From Bacillota bacterium (GTDB taxonomy: Bacteria > Sysuimicrobiota > Sysuimicrobiia > Sysuimicrobiales > Segetimicrobiaceae): DNA of 38,729 nt. The notes below the pieces were generated by a model, which was not told the DNA's origin, made no database searches, and saw only the letters and a program-made list of their open reading frames with translations. The position numbers and the translations under genes are program-made. The first letter of the stretch is position 1, and every line of letters begins with the position of its first letter. The DNA is taken from assembly GCA_021324975.1 (NCBI GenBank), contig JAJPIA010000111.1, positions 1 to 38,729 of the forward strand. Direction: 5' to 3'. Positions 15,276 through 23,860 of the stretch are shown in pieces.

Positions 15276-17738
15276 ATGACTGCCTTTCCCCACGATGCCC
15301 GGCAAGTCCCCGCGGATGCGCTCACGTGGCGCTGTGATCCACAGCAGCTTGCGTTCCGATCCACGGAAGAGGTGCCGCCCGACGTCCAGATCATCGGCCA
15401 GACGCGCGCCGTCCGCGCCCTCGGGTTTGGACTGAGCATCGAGCAAAGCGGCTACAACATCTTCGTCAGCGGGGCGCCCGGCACGGGACGCAGCACCTAC
15501 ACGCGGGCGGAGGTGGAGCGGCTGGCGCGCACGCGGCCGGCGCCGCCCGACTGGTGCTACGTCCGCAACTTTGCCAACGCCAGCCAGCCCACGGCGATCT
15601 CGTTGCCGCCGGGACGCGGCGCGACGTTCCAGCACGATGTGGCGGAGATGGTCGCCGAGGTGCGGGAGGGGCTACGGCGGGCGTTTGCGAGCGACGTATA
15701 CGAGCGCCGGAGAACCGAGGTCATCAAGCAGTACGAGCAGACGGTGGGTGCGATCTGGCAGCGCCTCGAGGAGCAGGCGCGTCAGCAAGGACTCCTGCTG
15801 CAGCGCACGCCCGCCGGCGTCGTGACGGTTCCGGTCGATCTCCAGGGCCGTGCAATCTCCGAGGAAGTGTTCCAGCAACTTCCCGAGGCCGACCGCGAAC
15901 GGATCAGGCAGCGCACCCAGGCGCTCCAGGACGCGGTCGCGGAGATGCTCCGCCAAGTTCGGGCCAAGGAACGCGAGGGGCGCGAGGCTCTCCGGGCGCT
16001 GGAGCAGGAGACGGCACGGTACATGATCGACGCGCCGGTGTCGCGCGTCAAGGAGGAGTACGCGGATCACCCGGCCGTCACGGCGTTTCTCGACGCCGCG
16101 CGCCGCGATATGCTCGAGCACCTCTCGGAGATCCGGGGCGACGGCGAGGAGGAGGGCGGGCCTCGACCGGAACTACCGATCCCGCGGCGGGATCCGTTCG
16201 CGCGATACCAGGTCAACCTCTTCGTCTCGCACGCGCAGGAGTCGGGGGCGCCGGTCGTCGTCGAGCCCAATCCCACGTACTACAACCTCGTGGGCAAGAG
16301 CGAGTACCGTGCCGAGTTCGGGGCCATGGTGACCGATTTCACGATGATCAAGCCCGGTGCCCTGCACCTGGCGAATGGCGGCTATCTGATCCTGAACGCA
16401 CGGGACGTCCTGCTCAACCCCATGGCCTACGACGGTCTCAAGCGCTCGCTGCGGAGCGGGCAGGTCCGCATCGAGTCGCTCGCCGAGACCCTCGGCATGG
16501 TGCCAACCGCCACGTTGAGGCCGGACCCGATTCCGCTGAACGTCAAGGTCGTGATGATCGGCACACCCGAGCTCTACCACCTGCTGTACGCGCTCGACGA
16601 GGAGTTCGAGAAGCTGTTCAAGGTGCGTGCGGATTTCGACGTCGTCATGGATCGCACGCCGGAGACGATCCAGGAGTACGCGCGCGCGATCGCCGCGATC
16701 TGCCACCGCCACCAGCTCTGCCACCTCGATCCGACGGCGATGGCGAGCATTCTGGAGTACAGCGCCCGTCTCGCGGCGCGCCAGGATAAGCTCAGCACGC
16801 GCTTCAACGAAGTCGTCGAGATCGTCTTCGAAGCGACAGCGTGGGCGCGCCAAGCGGGCAGCCCGCTGGTGACGCGCGAGCACGTGGCGCGCGCGATCGA
16901 GGAAAAGGCCTCCCGCTCGAACATGGTGGAGGAGAAGATTCGCGAGATGATCACGCAGGGCCAGATCCTCGTGGACACCGCGGGCACCGTCACCGGGCAG
17001 ATCAACGGCCTCTCCGTCCTCCAGCTCGGCGACTACACGTTCGGGCAACCCAGCCGCATCACCGCCCGGGCCTACGTCGGCGGCCGCGGGGTCGTGAACA
17101 TCGAGCGCGAGACGCAGATGTCCGGGCGGATCCACAGCAAGGGCGTGTTCGTCCTCTCCTCCTTTCTGGCCAGCCGGTTTGCGCAGCAGCAGCCGCTGAG
17201 CCTTTCCGCCTCGCTGACGTTCGAGCAGCTCTACTCGGACGTGGACGGCGACAGCGCGAGCTCCACCGAGTTGTACGCGCTCCTCAGCGAGCTCTCCGGC
17301 CTGCCGATCGACCAGGGGATCGCGACCACGGGGTCCGTGAACCAAATGGGCGACCTGCAGCCGATCGGCGGCGTCAACGAGAAGATCGAAGGCTTTTACT
17401 ACGTGTGCAAGGCGAAGGGGCTGACGGGACGGCAAGGGGTCATCATCCCGCATCAAAACGTGTCGCATCTCATGTTGCGGGACGAGGTGGTCACGGCCGC
17501 GCGCGAGGGCCGCTTCCGCGTGTGGGCCGTGCGCAATGTGGACGAGGGAATCGAGATCCTCACCGGCACGCCCGCGGGGATGCCCGACGAGTCCGGCGGT
17601 TATCCCTCGGGATCGGTCAATGCGCGGGTCGCCGCGCGCCTCGCCGAGTTGGCGAGCCGCTATCGAAGGTTTGGGGAACGCGATGGGCGGCCGGAGGATC
17701 GGCCGCCTCAGGGCGGTCCGCCTGCGTCCGACCGCTAG
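15276..17738 (+). CDS. Lon-family (S16) protease with AAA_32-type ATPase domain
   Basis: An 820-residue ATP-dependent serine protease relative of Lon. An N-terminal AAA region has a P-loop FVSGAPGTGRST in which Arg replaces the usual Lys; this group of AAA domains (Pfam AAA_32) includes members with altered P-loops. A helical insertion (about residues 115-300) and the GALHLANGGYLIL segment follow. The C-terminal S16 protease domain carries the Ser-Lys dyad: S660 in DGDSASS and K703 in GVNEKIEG, 43 residues apart as in E. coli Lon (S679/K722). It is divergent from the secretion operon, with 143 bases between starts. ATG 15276 has only a weak ribosome-binding site. Substrates are unknown. Confidence 0.88.
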   Translation: MTAFPHDARQVPADALTWRCDPQQLAFRSTEEVPPDVQIIGQTRAVRALGFGLSIEQSGYNIFVSGAPGTGRSTYTRAEVERLARTRPAPPDWCYVRNFANASQPTAISLPPGRGATFQHDVAEMVAEVREGLRRAFASDVYERRRTEVIKQYEQTVGAIWQRLEEQARQQGLLLQRTPAGVVTVPVDLQGRAISEEVFQQLPEADRERIRQRTQALQDAVAEMLRQVRAKEREGREALRALEQETARYMIDAPVSRVKEEYADHPAVTAFLDAARRDMLEHLSEIRGDGEEEGGPRPELPIPRRDPFARYQVNLFVSHAQESGAPVVVEPNPTYYNLVGKSEYRAEFGAMVTDFTMIKPGALHLANGGYLILNARDVLLNPMAYDGLKRSLRSGQVRIESLAETLGMVPTATLRPDPIPLNVKVVMIGTPELYHLLYALDEEFEKLFKVRADFDVVMDRTPETIQEYARAIAAICHRHQLCHLDPTAMASILEYSARLAARQDKLSTRFNEVVEIVFEATAWARQAGSPLVTREHVARAIEEKASRSNMVEEKIREMITQGQILVDTAGTVTGQINGLSVLQLGDYTFGQPSRITARAYVGGRGVVNIERETQMSGRIHSKGVFVLSSFLASRFAQQQPLSLSASLTFEQLYSDVDGDSASSTELYALLSELSGLPIDQGIATTGSVNQMGDLQPIGGVNEKIEGFYYVCKAKGLTGRQGVIIPHQNVSHLMLRDEVVTAAREGRFRVWAVRNVDEGIEILTGTPAGMPDESGGYPSGSVNARVAARLAELASRYRRFGERDGRPEDRPPQGGPPASDR

Positions 17739-17826
17739 CCACGTGTCGCGTTCCGCCCCGGCCGGCGCATGCGGCGCCGCGGGGCCGTATCCTGTCGTCC
17801 GGAAACCTTCCTACCATGCCGCCGCT

Positions 17827-18351
17827 GTGCCGCGCGACCCCGCGGTCACGGTGCTCTACCGGTGGCGGGCCGCGGCGGCGCGTCTGTGGTCCCGTCTCCC
17901 GCTGTGGGCCCGATACACGCTCGTCTGGTGGTTCAACGCGCACTTTGTGATCGGCGCGGTCGCGGTGGTGCGCGACGATGCCGGGCGCGTGCTCGTCGCC
18001 CGGCACACCTACCGGCGCCGGCGCCCATGGGGCCTCCCCGGGGGCTGGGTTCGGCGTGGCGAGGACCCGGCCGAGACGGTCGTGCGCGAGGTCCTGGAGG
18101 AGTCTGGACTGCGTATCCGGGCGATTCGGCCGATGACGGTGCAGCGGGAAGCACCGCACCACCTTACGGTGGTGTACGCTGCGCGTCCCGACGGCGGCGT
18201 GTTCCGGCCCAGCGATGAAGTGACAGAGATCCGGTACATCGTCCCGGGTGAATGGCCGGAGGGGTTACGGGAAGACCACCGGACGTTGATCCTCGCGTCC
18301 GTCGGGCATCCGTCATTCACGGAGGGGCCCCCAGTCGCCGGCCGTCCGTGA
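17827..18351 (+). CDS. Nudix hydrolase
   Basis: A Nudix-fold pyrophosphohydrolase of about 174 residues. The complete Nudix box is present: G-WVRRG-E-DPAETVV-RE-V-L-EE-S-G-L, matching GX5EX7REUXEEXGU. It is preceded by an N-terminal amphipathic or membrane-associated stretch (LWARYTLVWWFNAHFVIG) and then AVVRDDAGRVLVARH. The substrate cannot be inferred. The start is uncertain: GTG 17827 is given, with GTG 17743 and GTG 17851 in the same frame and no convincing ribosome-binding site for any of them. The gene follows the Lon-like gene by about 90 bases and may be co-transcribed. Confidence 0.8.
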   Translation: MPRDPAVTVLYRWRAAAARLWSRLPLWARYTLVWWFNAHFVIGAVAVVRDDAGRVLVARHTYRRRRPWGLPGGWVRRGEDPAETVVREVLEESGLRIRAIRPMTVQREAPHHLTVVYAARPDGGVFRPSDEVTEIRYIVPGEWPEGLREDHRTLILASVGHPSFTEGPPVAGRP

Positions 18352-18492
18352 TCGCCGTGAAGCCAGCGGCGCGGCACCAACCTCATCCAGACTGACGCGG
18401 CTGATGCGCTACTAGGGACGCGCAGAATGTGTGGCGGTCGTCGACTCGGCTTGGCGGGCGCGCCGGCGATGTGCTAAGGTGATCGAGAAGTT

Positions 18493-18570
18493 GCCCCCAT
18501 CGTCTAGGCCGGCCCAGGACATCGGCCCTTCAAGCCGGTAACGCGGGTTCGAATCCCGCTGGGGGCACCA
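18493..18570 (+). tRNA. tRNA-Glu (anticodon TTC), CCA encoded
   Basis: A complete cloverleaf: acceptor arms GCCCCCA (18493-18499) and TGGGGGC (18560-18566), discriminator A 18567, encoded CCA 18568-18570, a D arm with GTCT and AGGAC, an anticodon stem TCGGC/GCCGG around the loop CCTTCAA, and a T arm GCGGG-TTCGAAT-CCCGC. The anticodon TTC and the GTCTAG/AGGAC D-arm pattern identify glutamate. The base before the anticodon (position 33) is C instead of the nearly universal U. Confidence 0.93.
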
Positions 18571-18795
18571 CGCACTGTTCTGCCTCGGCTGTACCTCGCT
18601 GCTGGAAGGTTCGTCTGGCAAGGCTTCTGGCCCCTCTGCCGAGTAGAATAGGACTGCACGGTGCTGCACGATTCGGAGCGCCGGACAAGAGCAAATTCAG
18701 TTTCGGACATGCGTGTTTTCCGCTCGTCGTGACCCCGCGGTTACGCGGCAATTGAATACTGGAATCCAGCGTTTACCGCTACGGAGGCGGGAACA

Positions 18796-19220
18796 ATGCG
18801 AAATGTGCTTGCTCTGCTCTCGGTTATCACAGCCGCGCTGGCGATGTCCGGCGTGCCGGCCTCTGCCGACACCCCCAGCTTTGCCGTCTACACGGCGCCA
18901 ACCACGACCCAGGCCGGCCCGCCCATGCCTCGGATCGCGGGTCTGCCGCCTGTCGGCTCAATCCGATCCACGACGGGAACGGGCAGCTCCGCATCGTCGC
19001 CAACAGGCATCACGGTGACGTCCGCGAGCCCCCAGACCGGTGCCTACACCGTGCAGACGGCCACCACGCAGCCCTCGCTGCCGGGCGTGACCATGTATGG
19101 GCCGAAGGTGCTGGTGCCGCGCCAAGCAACACGCAGGGGACGTCGCCGAGCCTGGTGCTGTCGGGCCTGCTCCAGAGTGCCTTCCCGCCGGGGACGTACG
19201 TCGTGCTCCCGACGCACTAG
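18796..19220 (+). pseudogene. Secreted Ser/Thr/Pro-rich protein, frameshifted
   Basis: ATG 18796 has GGAGG eight bases upstream and starts a protein with a signal peptide (residues 1-24, PASADTP) and a Thr/Ser/Pro/Gly-rich body. The original frame stays open to 19236, but from about 19122 its codons become Arg/Cys-rich with weak third-position GC (about 19 of 31). The -1 frame from 19122 instead gives SNTQGTSPSLVLSGLL and ends GTYVVLPTH at TAG 19218-19220, with about 30 of 31 third positions G or C. The natural protein is therefore about 142 residues and has lost one base, or there is a sequencing error, near 19115-19125. Function unknown. Confidence 0.6.
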
Positions 19221-19260
19221 TACGTCATCGCATTAGTTCGGCAAGGGTTGGTGCCGGGCA

Positions 19261-19300
19261 GGCCTGCCCTCCTCTCCACTATGCCTGCGGCGCGAGCCAA
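19261..19300. repeat. Dispersed intergenic repeat, family 1, copy C
   Basis: Matches 1070-1109 at 35 of 40 positions. It overlaps the perfect 14-bp palindrome GGGCAGGCCTGCCC at its left edge. Confidence 0.6.
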
Positions 19301-19493
19301 AGCGCCCGACGCCTGACCAATGCCGTACCTGCGCTTCGTTTGCAGCGCCAGCACAGTGGCGCCACGCAGTTGTGGCTATCGCGGGCGTCGACCGGAAGCG
19401 GCCAAGCCGCCGGAGGGGTCGAGGCCCTCATTGGATTGGATTCATGAAGGCCGAGACCAACCCCGCGCCGGCCAGGCCCGCCCGACCCGTCTA

Positions 19494-19523
19494 CCCTCGT
19501 CGCACATACGAGACGCTGCACTA
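19494..19523. repeat. Dispersed hairpin repeat, family 2, copy C
   Basis: Identical over 30 bases to 4142-4171. On the minus strand it reads TAGTGCAGCGT followed by the CTCGT/ACGAG hairpin. It lies about 40 bases downstream of the stop of the RND gene. Confidence 0.75.
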
Positions 19524-19564
19524 GAGCGACGTTGCGGCAGCTTCTGCGGAGTTGCGAGTAGCAG

Positions 19565-22500
19565 TCACTGCGGCGCGGCGGCGCGGCGCCGGCGCGGGAA
19601 ACGCTCCTCAAACAAGACGTACATCAGCGGGATCACCAGGAGGGTGAGCGCCGTCGAGACCGTGAGGCCGCCGATGACGGCGCGCGCAAGCGGCATGTTC
19701 GTTTCCGCCCCCTCACCCAGCCCCAAGGCCATCGGGACCATGCCGAACACGGTCGCGATCGCGGTCATGAGGATCGGGCGCAGCCGGATCCGGCCGGCGC
19801 GAATGATCGCGTCGTGGACCGACAACCCGGCCGCTTGCTGCTTGTTGCCGTAGTCGACCAGCAGGATGCCGTTACTAACCACGATGCCGATCATCATGAT
19901 CACCCCCATGAAGGAGATGATCGAGAGCGTGGTGTGGGTCAGCAGCAGCATCCAGATGACGCCGATGAATCCGAGCGGCACCGTGAACATGATGACGAAC
20001 GGATCCACGAGGGATTGGAACTGAGATGCCATGATCATGTACACGAGCATCAACGCCATGACCATGGCAAATCCGAGGCTGGCAAACGCGCCCGACTGCG
20101 CCTCGGTCTGGCCGGCCATGTGGTATGTGAATCCGGCCGGGAACGGCATGCGGTTCAGCTGATCCTGGATGCCCTGAGAAACGGCGCCAAGCGGCCTGCC
20201 GACGACGTTCGCCGTCACGTCGATCACCCGCTGCTCGTTTTTGCGGTTGATCTGCAGCGGCGAGCTGCCGAGCCTGATCCCCGCCACGTCGCGCAGGCGG
20301 ATCGGGACCATCGGCTGCGGCGGGGCGTTGGCGGCGCCCGGATCCGCCAGCACGTTGAGCGGCACCGCGCCCAGGTCCTCCGGCTGCGACCGATACTGTT
20401 GCTGAAGCTGCACCACCAGGTTGTACTCATTGCCCGTGATCGGGTCGATGAACTGGCTCGCGGTCGCGACGTTCCCGGCGATGGCCGTGTTGATGGCGTT
20501 CGCAACCGTGGTCGGGTTCAATCCCAGCTCCGCGGCCTTTTCTTTGTCCACATCGACGTTGAACGCCGGGGTTTGCCCCCGGGGCGTGATCTGCACGTCC
20601 GCGGCGCCGGGAACCGCCGCCACCATCGCCGCGACCTGTTGCGCGAACTGTTGCCCCAGGGACTGATTGTAGCCGAGCAGTTGAATGTCGATGGGCGCCT
20701 GGGAGCCGAAGTTCACGACGCGGTTCTGCAGTCCGCCGGTCTGGATAAATGTGAGCACGCCGGGGAACCTGCCCGCGATCGCGCGGCGAACGTCGTTCGC
20801 GTACTCATCCGACGACTTCTTCCGGTGCGTCGGCGACACGAGCCGCACCTCGACCTCGCCGTAGTTCTCCCCGGCATTGGATCCGAAGCCGCCGCTGTTC
20901 GTGGGGACGCCCGTGTTCGTGTACACCGCGGTCACGGCGTTCGCCGGGAGGGTCTTGCGCACGATGTTGGCGATCTGCTCGACGAGCGCCGACGTCGCCT
21001 GCACCGCCGTCCCCTGCGGGGCCTGCACCTGCACGGAAAACTGGCTCTCGTCTGTCGCCGGGAAGAACTCCGTGCCGATGCCATGGGCGGCCAGCACGGA
21101 GAGGACGAACACCACGGCGATCGCGCCGAGCACGAGCGCGCGGCGGTCGAGCGTCCACCGGAGCGTCCGCTGATACTGCTCGTCGATGGCGTCCATCGTA
21201 CGCTCACTCCATCGAACCAACCGCGGAATGAGCCCGTGCCCTTGCGCCTCGCCGCCGGTCGTGGACCGCAGCAGCCGCAGGCTCAGGAGGGGATCGATCG
21301 TCATCGACACCACGTACGAGGCGACCAGCGCGAAGATGACCGTCAGCGCCATCGGCAGGAACAGGCGCTGCGAGATTCCGCTCAAAAACACCACGGGGAA
21401 GAACACGGCGATCGTGGTCGAGGTCGACGCGAGCACCGGCAAACCGACTTCCTGCGTCGCCTCGAGGACGGCCTGCAGCACGGGCGTGCCCGGCACGGCG
21501 AGGTGGCGCGTGATATTCTCGCGGACGACGATCGCGTCGTCCACGAGCCGGCCGATCGCGAGGGTCAGCCCGCCCAGCGTAAAGATGTTGAGCGTCTGGC
21601 CTGAGAAGTAGAGCAGCAGGAGCGCGGCCGACACCGACAGCGGGATGCCAATGCTAACGATCACGACACTCCACAGGCTGCGGAGAAACACCAGCACCAC
21701 GAGGAAGGTCAGCAGCGCGCCGATCACCGCCTCGTGGGCAAGCGTGGCGATCGCGGCGCGGATATACTGGGATTGGTCGAAGCCCAAGCCCAGCTGTACA
21801 CCCTTCGGGATTCCCGTCAGCCTCGGCAGCACGGCGCGGACGGAGTTCACCACCTGGATCGTGTTCGCGTCCGGCTGGCGGGCGACGTACAGCAGCACGC
21901 CCGGCTTCCCGTTCACATCCACGATCTGCGTCTGCGTGGCGGCGGCGTCCACGACCTGGGCGATATCGCCCACGTGCACGGGGACGCCGTTGTTGGTGGC
22001 GACGACAACGTGCTGAATCTGCTGTACGTTCTGTAGGAGCGTCGGCACGTTGAGCTGGTAGTTGATCTGAGAGTTCTGGATATTGCCGGCCGGGATCAGC
22101 TGGTTGTAATTGTTGATCGCGGTAATCACGCCCTGGAGCGTTTGCCCGGTGGCCTGGAGCTTGTTCGGGTCAACGTTCACGTTGATCTGCCGAACCAGGC
22201 CCCCGTTCACGCCTGCCTGCGACACGCCGGGAATCCGCTCGAGCTGCGGCTCGATCGTGTTGTAGGCGAGGTCGTAAAGTTGCCGGGCGTCCAGGCCACC
22301 GCCGGCCACCACGACCTGGACGACCGGGATGTTGGAGATGTCGAACTTCAGCACGAACGGCTGGGACACACCCGTGGGCAGGTTTCGCAGCGCTCGCTGG
22401 ACGTTCTGGATGACCTCGATTTCGGCCACGTCCAGGTTCACGCCCCAATCAAACCAAATCTGGATGTTACTGCTGCCCTGCCTGGTCGTGGACAGGATCT

Positions 22501-22735
22501 GGGTCACGCCCGCGACGCGCGTCACGGCCTGCTCGAGCGGATAGGTCACCGTCCGCTCCACGGTTTCGGGGTTCGCCCCATTGTAGTTTGTCTGCACTGC
22601 GATGACCGGAATGGTAATCCGGGGGAACAGGTCGCGGGGGAGCCGCTGCAGCCCGATCTGACTCAGCACGACGACGGCAATACACGCCATCAGCACCAGG
22701 GTCGGGTTGCGAACGGCAGCGCGGGTGAGGAACAC
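19565..22735 (-). CDS. RND efflux pump inner-membrane subunit (HAE1/AcrB class)
   Basis: A 1056-residue resistance-nodulation-division transporter that would use the proton gradient to export hydrophobic or amphiphilic compounds, normally with a membrane-fusion protein and an outer-membrane channel. The N-terminus FLTRAAVRNPTLVLMACIAV, the LPRDLFPRI segment, TYPLEQAVTRVAGV, the proton-relay helix with GRLVDDAIVVRENI (adjacent Asp pair), and the late NGILLVDYGNK and GMVPMALGLGEG elements are all typical. Full length compared with AcrB (about 1050). The start is GTG 22735, supported by AGGAG six bases upstream. No intact fusion-protein gene is in the window; a decayed remnant lies directly upstream. 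Confidence 0.93.
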   Translation of the reverse strand: MFLTRAAVRNPTLVLMACIAVVVLSQIGLQRLPRDLFPRITIPVIAVQTNYNGANPETVERTVTYPLEQAVTRVAGVTQILSTTRQGSSNIQIWFDWGVNLDVAEIEVIQNVQRALRNLPTGVSQPFVLKFDISNIPVVQVVVAGGGLDARQLYDLAYNTIEPQLERIPGVSQAGVNGGLVRQINVNVDPNKLQATGQTLQGVITAINNYNQLIPAGNIQNSQINYQLNVPTLLQNVQQIQHVVVATNNGVPVHVGDIAQVVDAAATQTQIVDVNGKPGVLLYVARQPDANTIQVVNSVRAVLPRLTGIPKGVQLGLGFDQSQYIRAAIATLAHEAVIGALLTFLVVLVFLRSLWSVVIVSIGIPLSVSAALLLLYFSGQTLNIFTLGGLTLAIGRLVDDAIVVRENITRHLAVPGTPVLQAVLEATQEVGLPVLASTSTTIAVFFPVVFLSGISQRLFLPMALTVIFALVASYVVSMTIDPLLSLRLLRSTTGGEAQGHGLIPRLVRWSERTMDAIDEQYQRTLRWTLDRRALVLGAIAVVFVLSVLAAHGIGTEFFPATDESQFSVQVQAPQGTAVQATSALVEQIANIVRKTLPANAVTAVYTNTGVPTNSGGFGSNAGENYGEVEVRLVSPTHRKKSSDEYANDVRRAIAGRFPGVLTFIQTGGLQNRVVNFGSQAPIDIQLLGYNQSLGQQFAQQVAAMVAAVPGAADVQITPRGQTPAFNVDVDKEKAAELGLNPTTVANAINTAIAGNVATASQFIDPITGNEYNLVVQLQQQYRSQPEDLGAVPLNVLADPGAANAPPQPMVPIRLRDVAGIRLGSSPLQINRKNEQRVIDVTANVVGRPLGAVSQGIQDQLNRMPFPAGFTYHMAGQTEAQSGAFASLGFAMVMALMLVYMIMASQFQSLVDPFVIMFTVPLGFIGVIWMLLLTHTTLSIISFMGVIMMIGIVVSNGILLVDYGNKQQAAGLSVHDAIIRAGRIRLRPILMTAIATVFGMVPMALGLGEGAETNMPLARAVIGGLTVSTALTLLVIPLMYVLFEERFPRRRRAAAPQ

Positions 22736-22752
22736 GGTGGGCTCCTACGCCC

Positions 22753-22870
22753 TTACAGGCCGACAGGCAACAACTTCATCGGCTGCTCCTCGCGCACCAG
22801 GGTCGGAGCGGCGGAACGCCGCGAGGTTCGACGGATGGAGGCCCTTCGTGATTTCCACCAGCGAGCCGGA
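22753..22870 (-). pseudogene. Possible remnant of a membrane-fusion-protein gene (3' end)
   Basis: Just upstream of the RND gene the minus strand encodes SLVEITKGLHPSNLAAF in one frame (from about 22870) and, after a +1 shift, PTLVREEQPMKLLPVGL followed by TAA (22755-22753). Both pieces resemble the C-terminal end of RND-associated membrane-fusion proteins (E-I-x-x-GL-x-P-G-D-x-V ... LxxGxPVKxxP). Third positions are almost all G or C in each piece (17 of 19 and 16 of 17). The stop is 17 bases before the RND start, an operon-like spacing. Together they suggest a truncated, frameshifted fusion-protein gene; upstream of 22870 I cannot trace it further. Confidence 0.45.
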
Positions 22871-23208
22871 TGACCACCTCGCAGACCTTCCGGCCGCAAC
22901 GCGTTTCTCTCTTTTACGGACGGCCGCCGGATCCTGTTCCCGGGCGCCGCTCGGACCGCCGCGTCTTCGTCGTTTCCGTCGCATCCGTGACCGATCATCT
23001 CGTACACGGCGAGCACGAACTTCCGGGCGGCATTCTTGCCCTCCGTCCGCGGCTCGCCCCGCGCCGCCGGCCTCGTGGTGCCGCGTGTGCGCCCGAGGTC
23101 GGATGCCTATCTGTGGCAGGAGTGCGGGCGGCTCCCAATAGAAACACCGGGCGCGGCGGGGACGGACGGTGTCTAGGCCGATTCGAAATCCACGGGAGGT
23201 GTGCGGCT
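22871..23208. other. Intergenic region without a supported gene
   Basis: ORFs on both strands are open here, but none has a ribosome-binding site plus recognisable protein content. Part may be further decayed sequence of the fusion-protein gene. The last 15 bases carry GGGAGGT (23194-23200), the ribosome-binding site of the next gene. Confidence 0.4.
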
Positions 23209-23658
23209 ATGGAGAGGAAGCGGTGGGCATGGTTTGGAACGGCAGCGCTGGTCGCGATTGCGGTGATCGCGGGCGCCGCCGCGCTACCCGGCCACTCGCA
23301 GGCGGCGATGACCGTGAACGTCGCAAACGCGACGGTAACCGGGCAATCGCAACCGATCCTCGTCGACGGCAAGGGGCTGGCTCTATACTATCTCACCTCC
23401 GACACAGCCACGACGAGCGCATGCACCGGCGGCTGCGCGGGGTTCTGGCCCCCGCTTACCAGCACCGGCACACCAACCGGGCCTTCTTCTCTGCCGGGCA
23501 AGCTCGCGGTCGTGAAAACGGCGAACGGCTCGCAGGTGAGCTACAGCGGCCACCTTCTCTATCGCTACGCGCCCGACACGAAACCGGGGGACGTTGGGGG
23601 CGACGGAAAGACCGGGCCGCAAAACGGCACGTGGCATGTCGCCACGCCGACGCTCTAG
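23209..23658 (+). CDS. Secreted protein with PF03640-type repeats (COG4315-like)
   Basis: A 149-residue secreted protein. ATG 23209 has GGGAGGT eight bases upstream; residues 1-33 form a signal peptide (ending HSQAAM). The mature part has two related modules of the 'secreted repeat of unknown function' family: ILVDGKGLALYYLTSD with a CTGGCAGFWPPL segment, and VSYSGHLLYRYAPDTKPGD, followed by NGTWHVATP. This arrangement of L-Y-x-(F/L/Y) near a C-x-x-x-C-x-x-x-W-P motif is diagnostic for the family. The biochemical role of the family is not established. The gene ends in an intergenic hairpin. Confidence 0.85.
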   Translation: MERKRWAWFGTAALVAIAVIAGAAALPGHSQAAMTVNVANATVTGQSQPILVDGKGLALYYLTSDTATTSACTGGCAGFWPPLTSTGTPTGPSSLPGKLAVVKTANGSQVSYSGHLLYRYAPDTKPGDVGGDGKTGPQNGTWHVATPTL

Positions 23659-23681
23659 GGCATGTAGGCGGGAACACCGCT

Positions 23682-23697
23682 GCTACGGCCCCGTAGC
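23682..23697 (+). terminator. Hairpin downstream of the PF03640-type gene
   Basis: GCTACGG/CCGTAGC forms a perfect inverted repeat with a two-base centre (in practice a 6-bp stem with a 4-base loop) 23 bases after the stop. There is no following T-run, so its function as a terminator is uncertain. It lies between convergent genes. Confidence 0.35.
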
Positions 23698-23860
23698 CTT
23701 GACGGTGCGCCCCGCGCATAGCGGACGCTACCGTTCGACCGTCAATATTCCTAGGCACATCGGCGGCGACGGGCCACTACTCAGGTACAGTTTCAGGACG
23801 GGAGTCGCGGCGGGCCGGAGAGGGCGCCGGATATGGGCTGCCCCTCCGGCCCGGACGTGT

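Larger units (their letters stand above)
19221..19564. other. Intergenic region holding a dispersed-repeat element
   Basis: No gene is supported here. The region contains a palindrome (GGGCAGGCCTGCCC, 19256-19269), a family 1 repeat at 19261-19300, and a family 2 repeat at 19494-19523. The two repeats therefore bracket about 263 bp, as if they were the ends of one element, while elsewhere in the window each end occurs on its own. Short ORFs across it are not convincing. Confidence 0.5.

Noticed and set aside
5623-18570. Integrative conjugative element inserted at tRNA-Glu
   Set aside because: No relaxase, integrase or direct repeat of the tRNA 3' end is visible, and the tRNA is separated from the operon by two ordinary genes.
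18412-18751. Minus-strand ORFs with PQRDSNPRYRLE- and GFEPALPA-like peptides
   Set aside because: They are the antisense translation of the tRNA-Glu gene, a known source of false protein entries.
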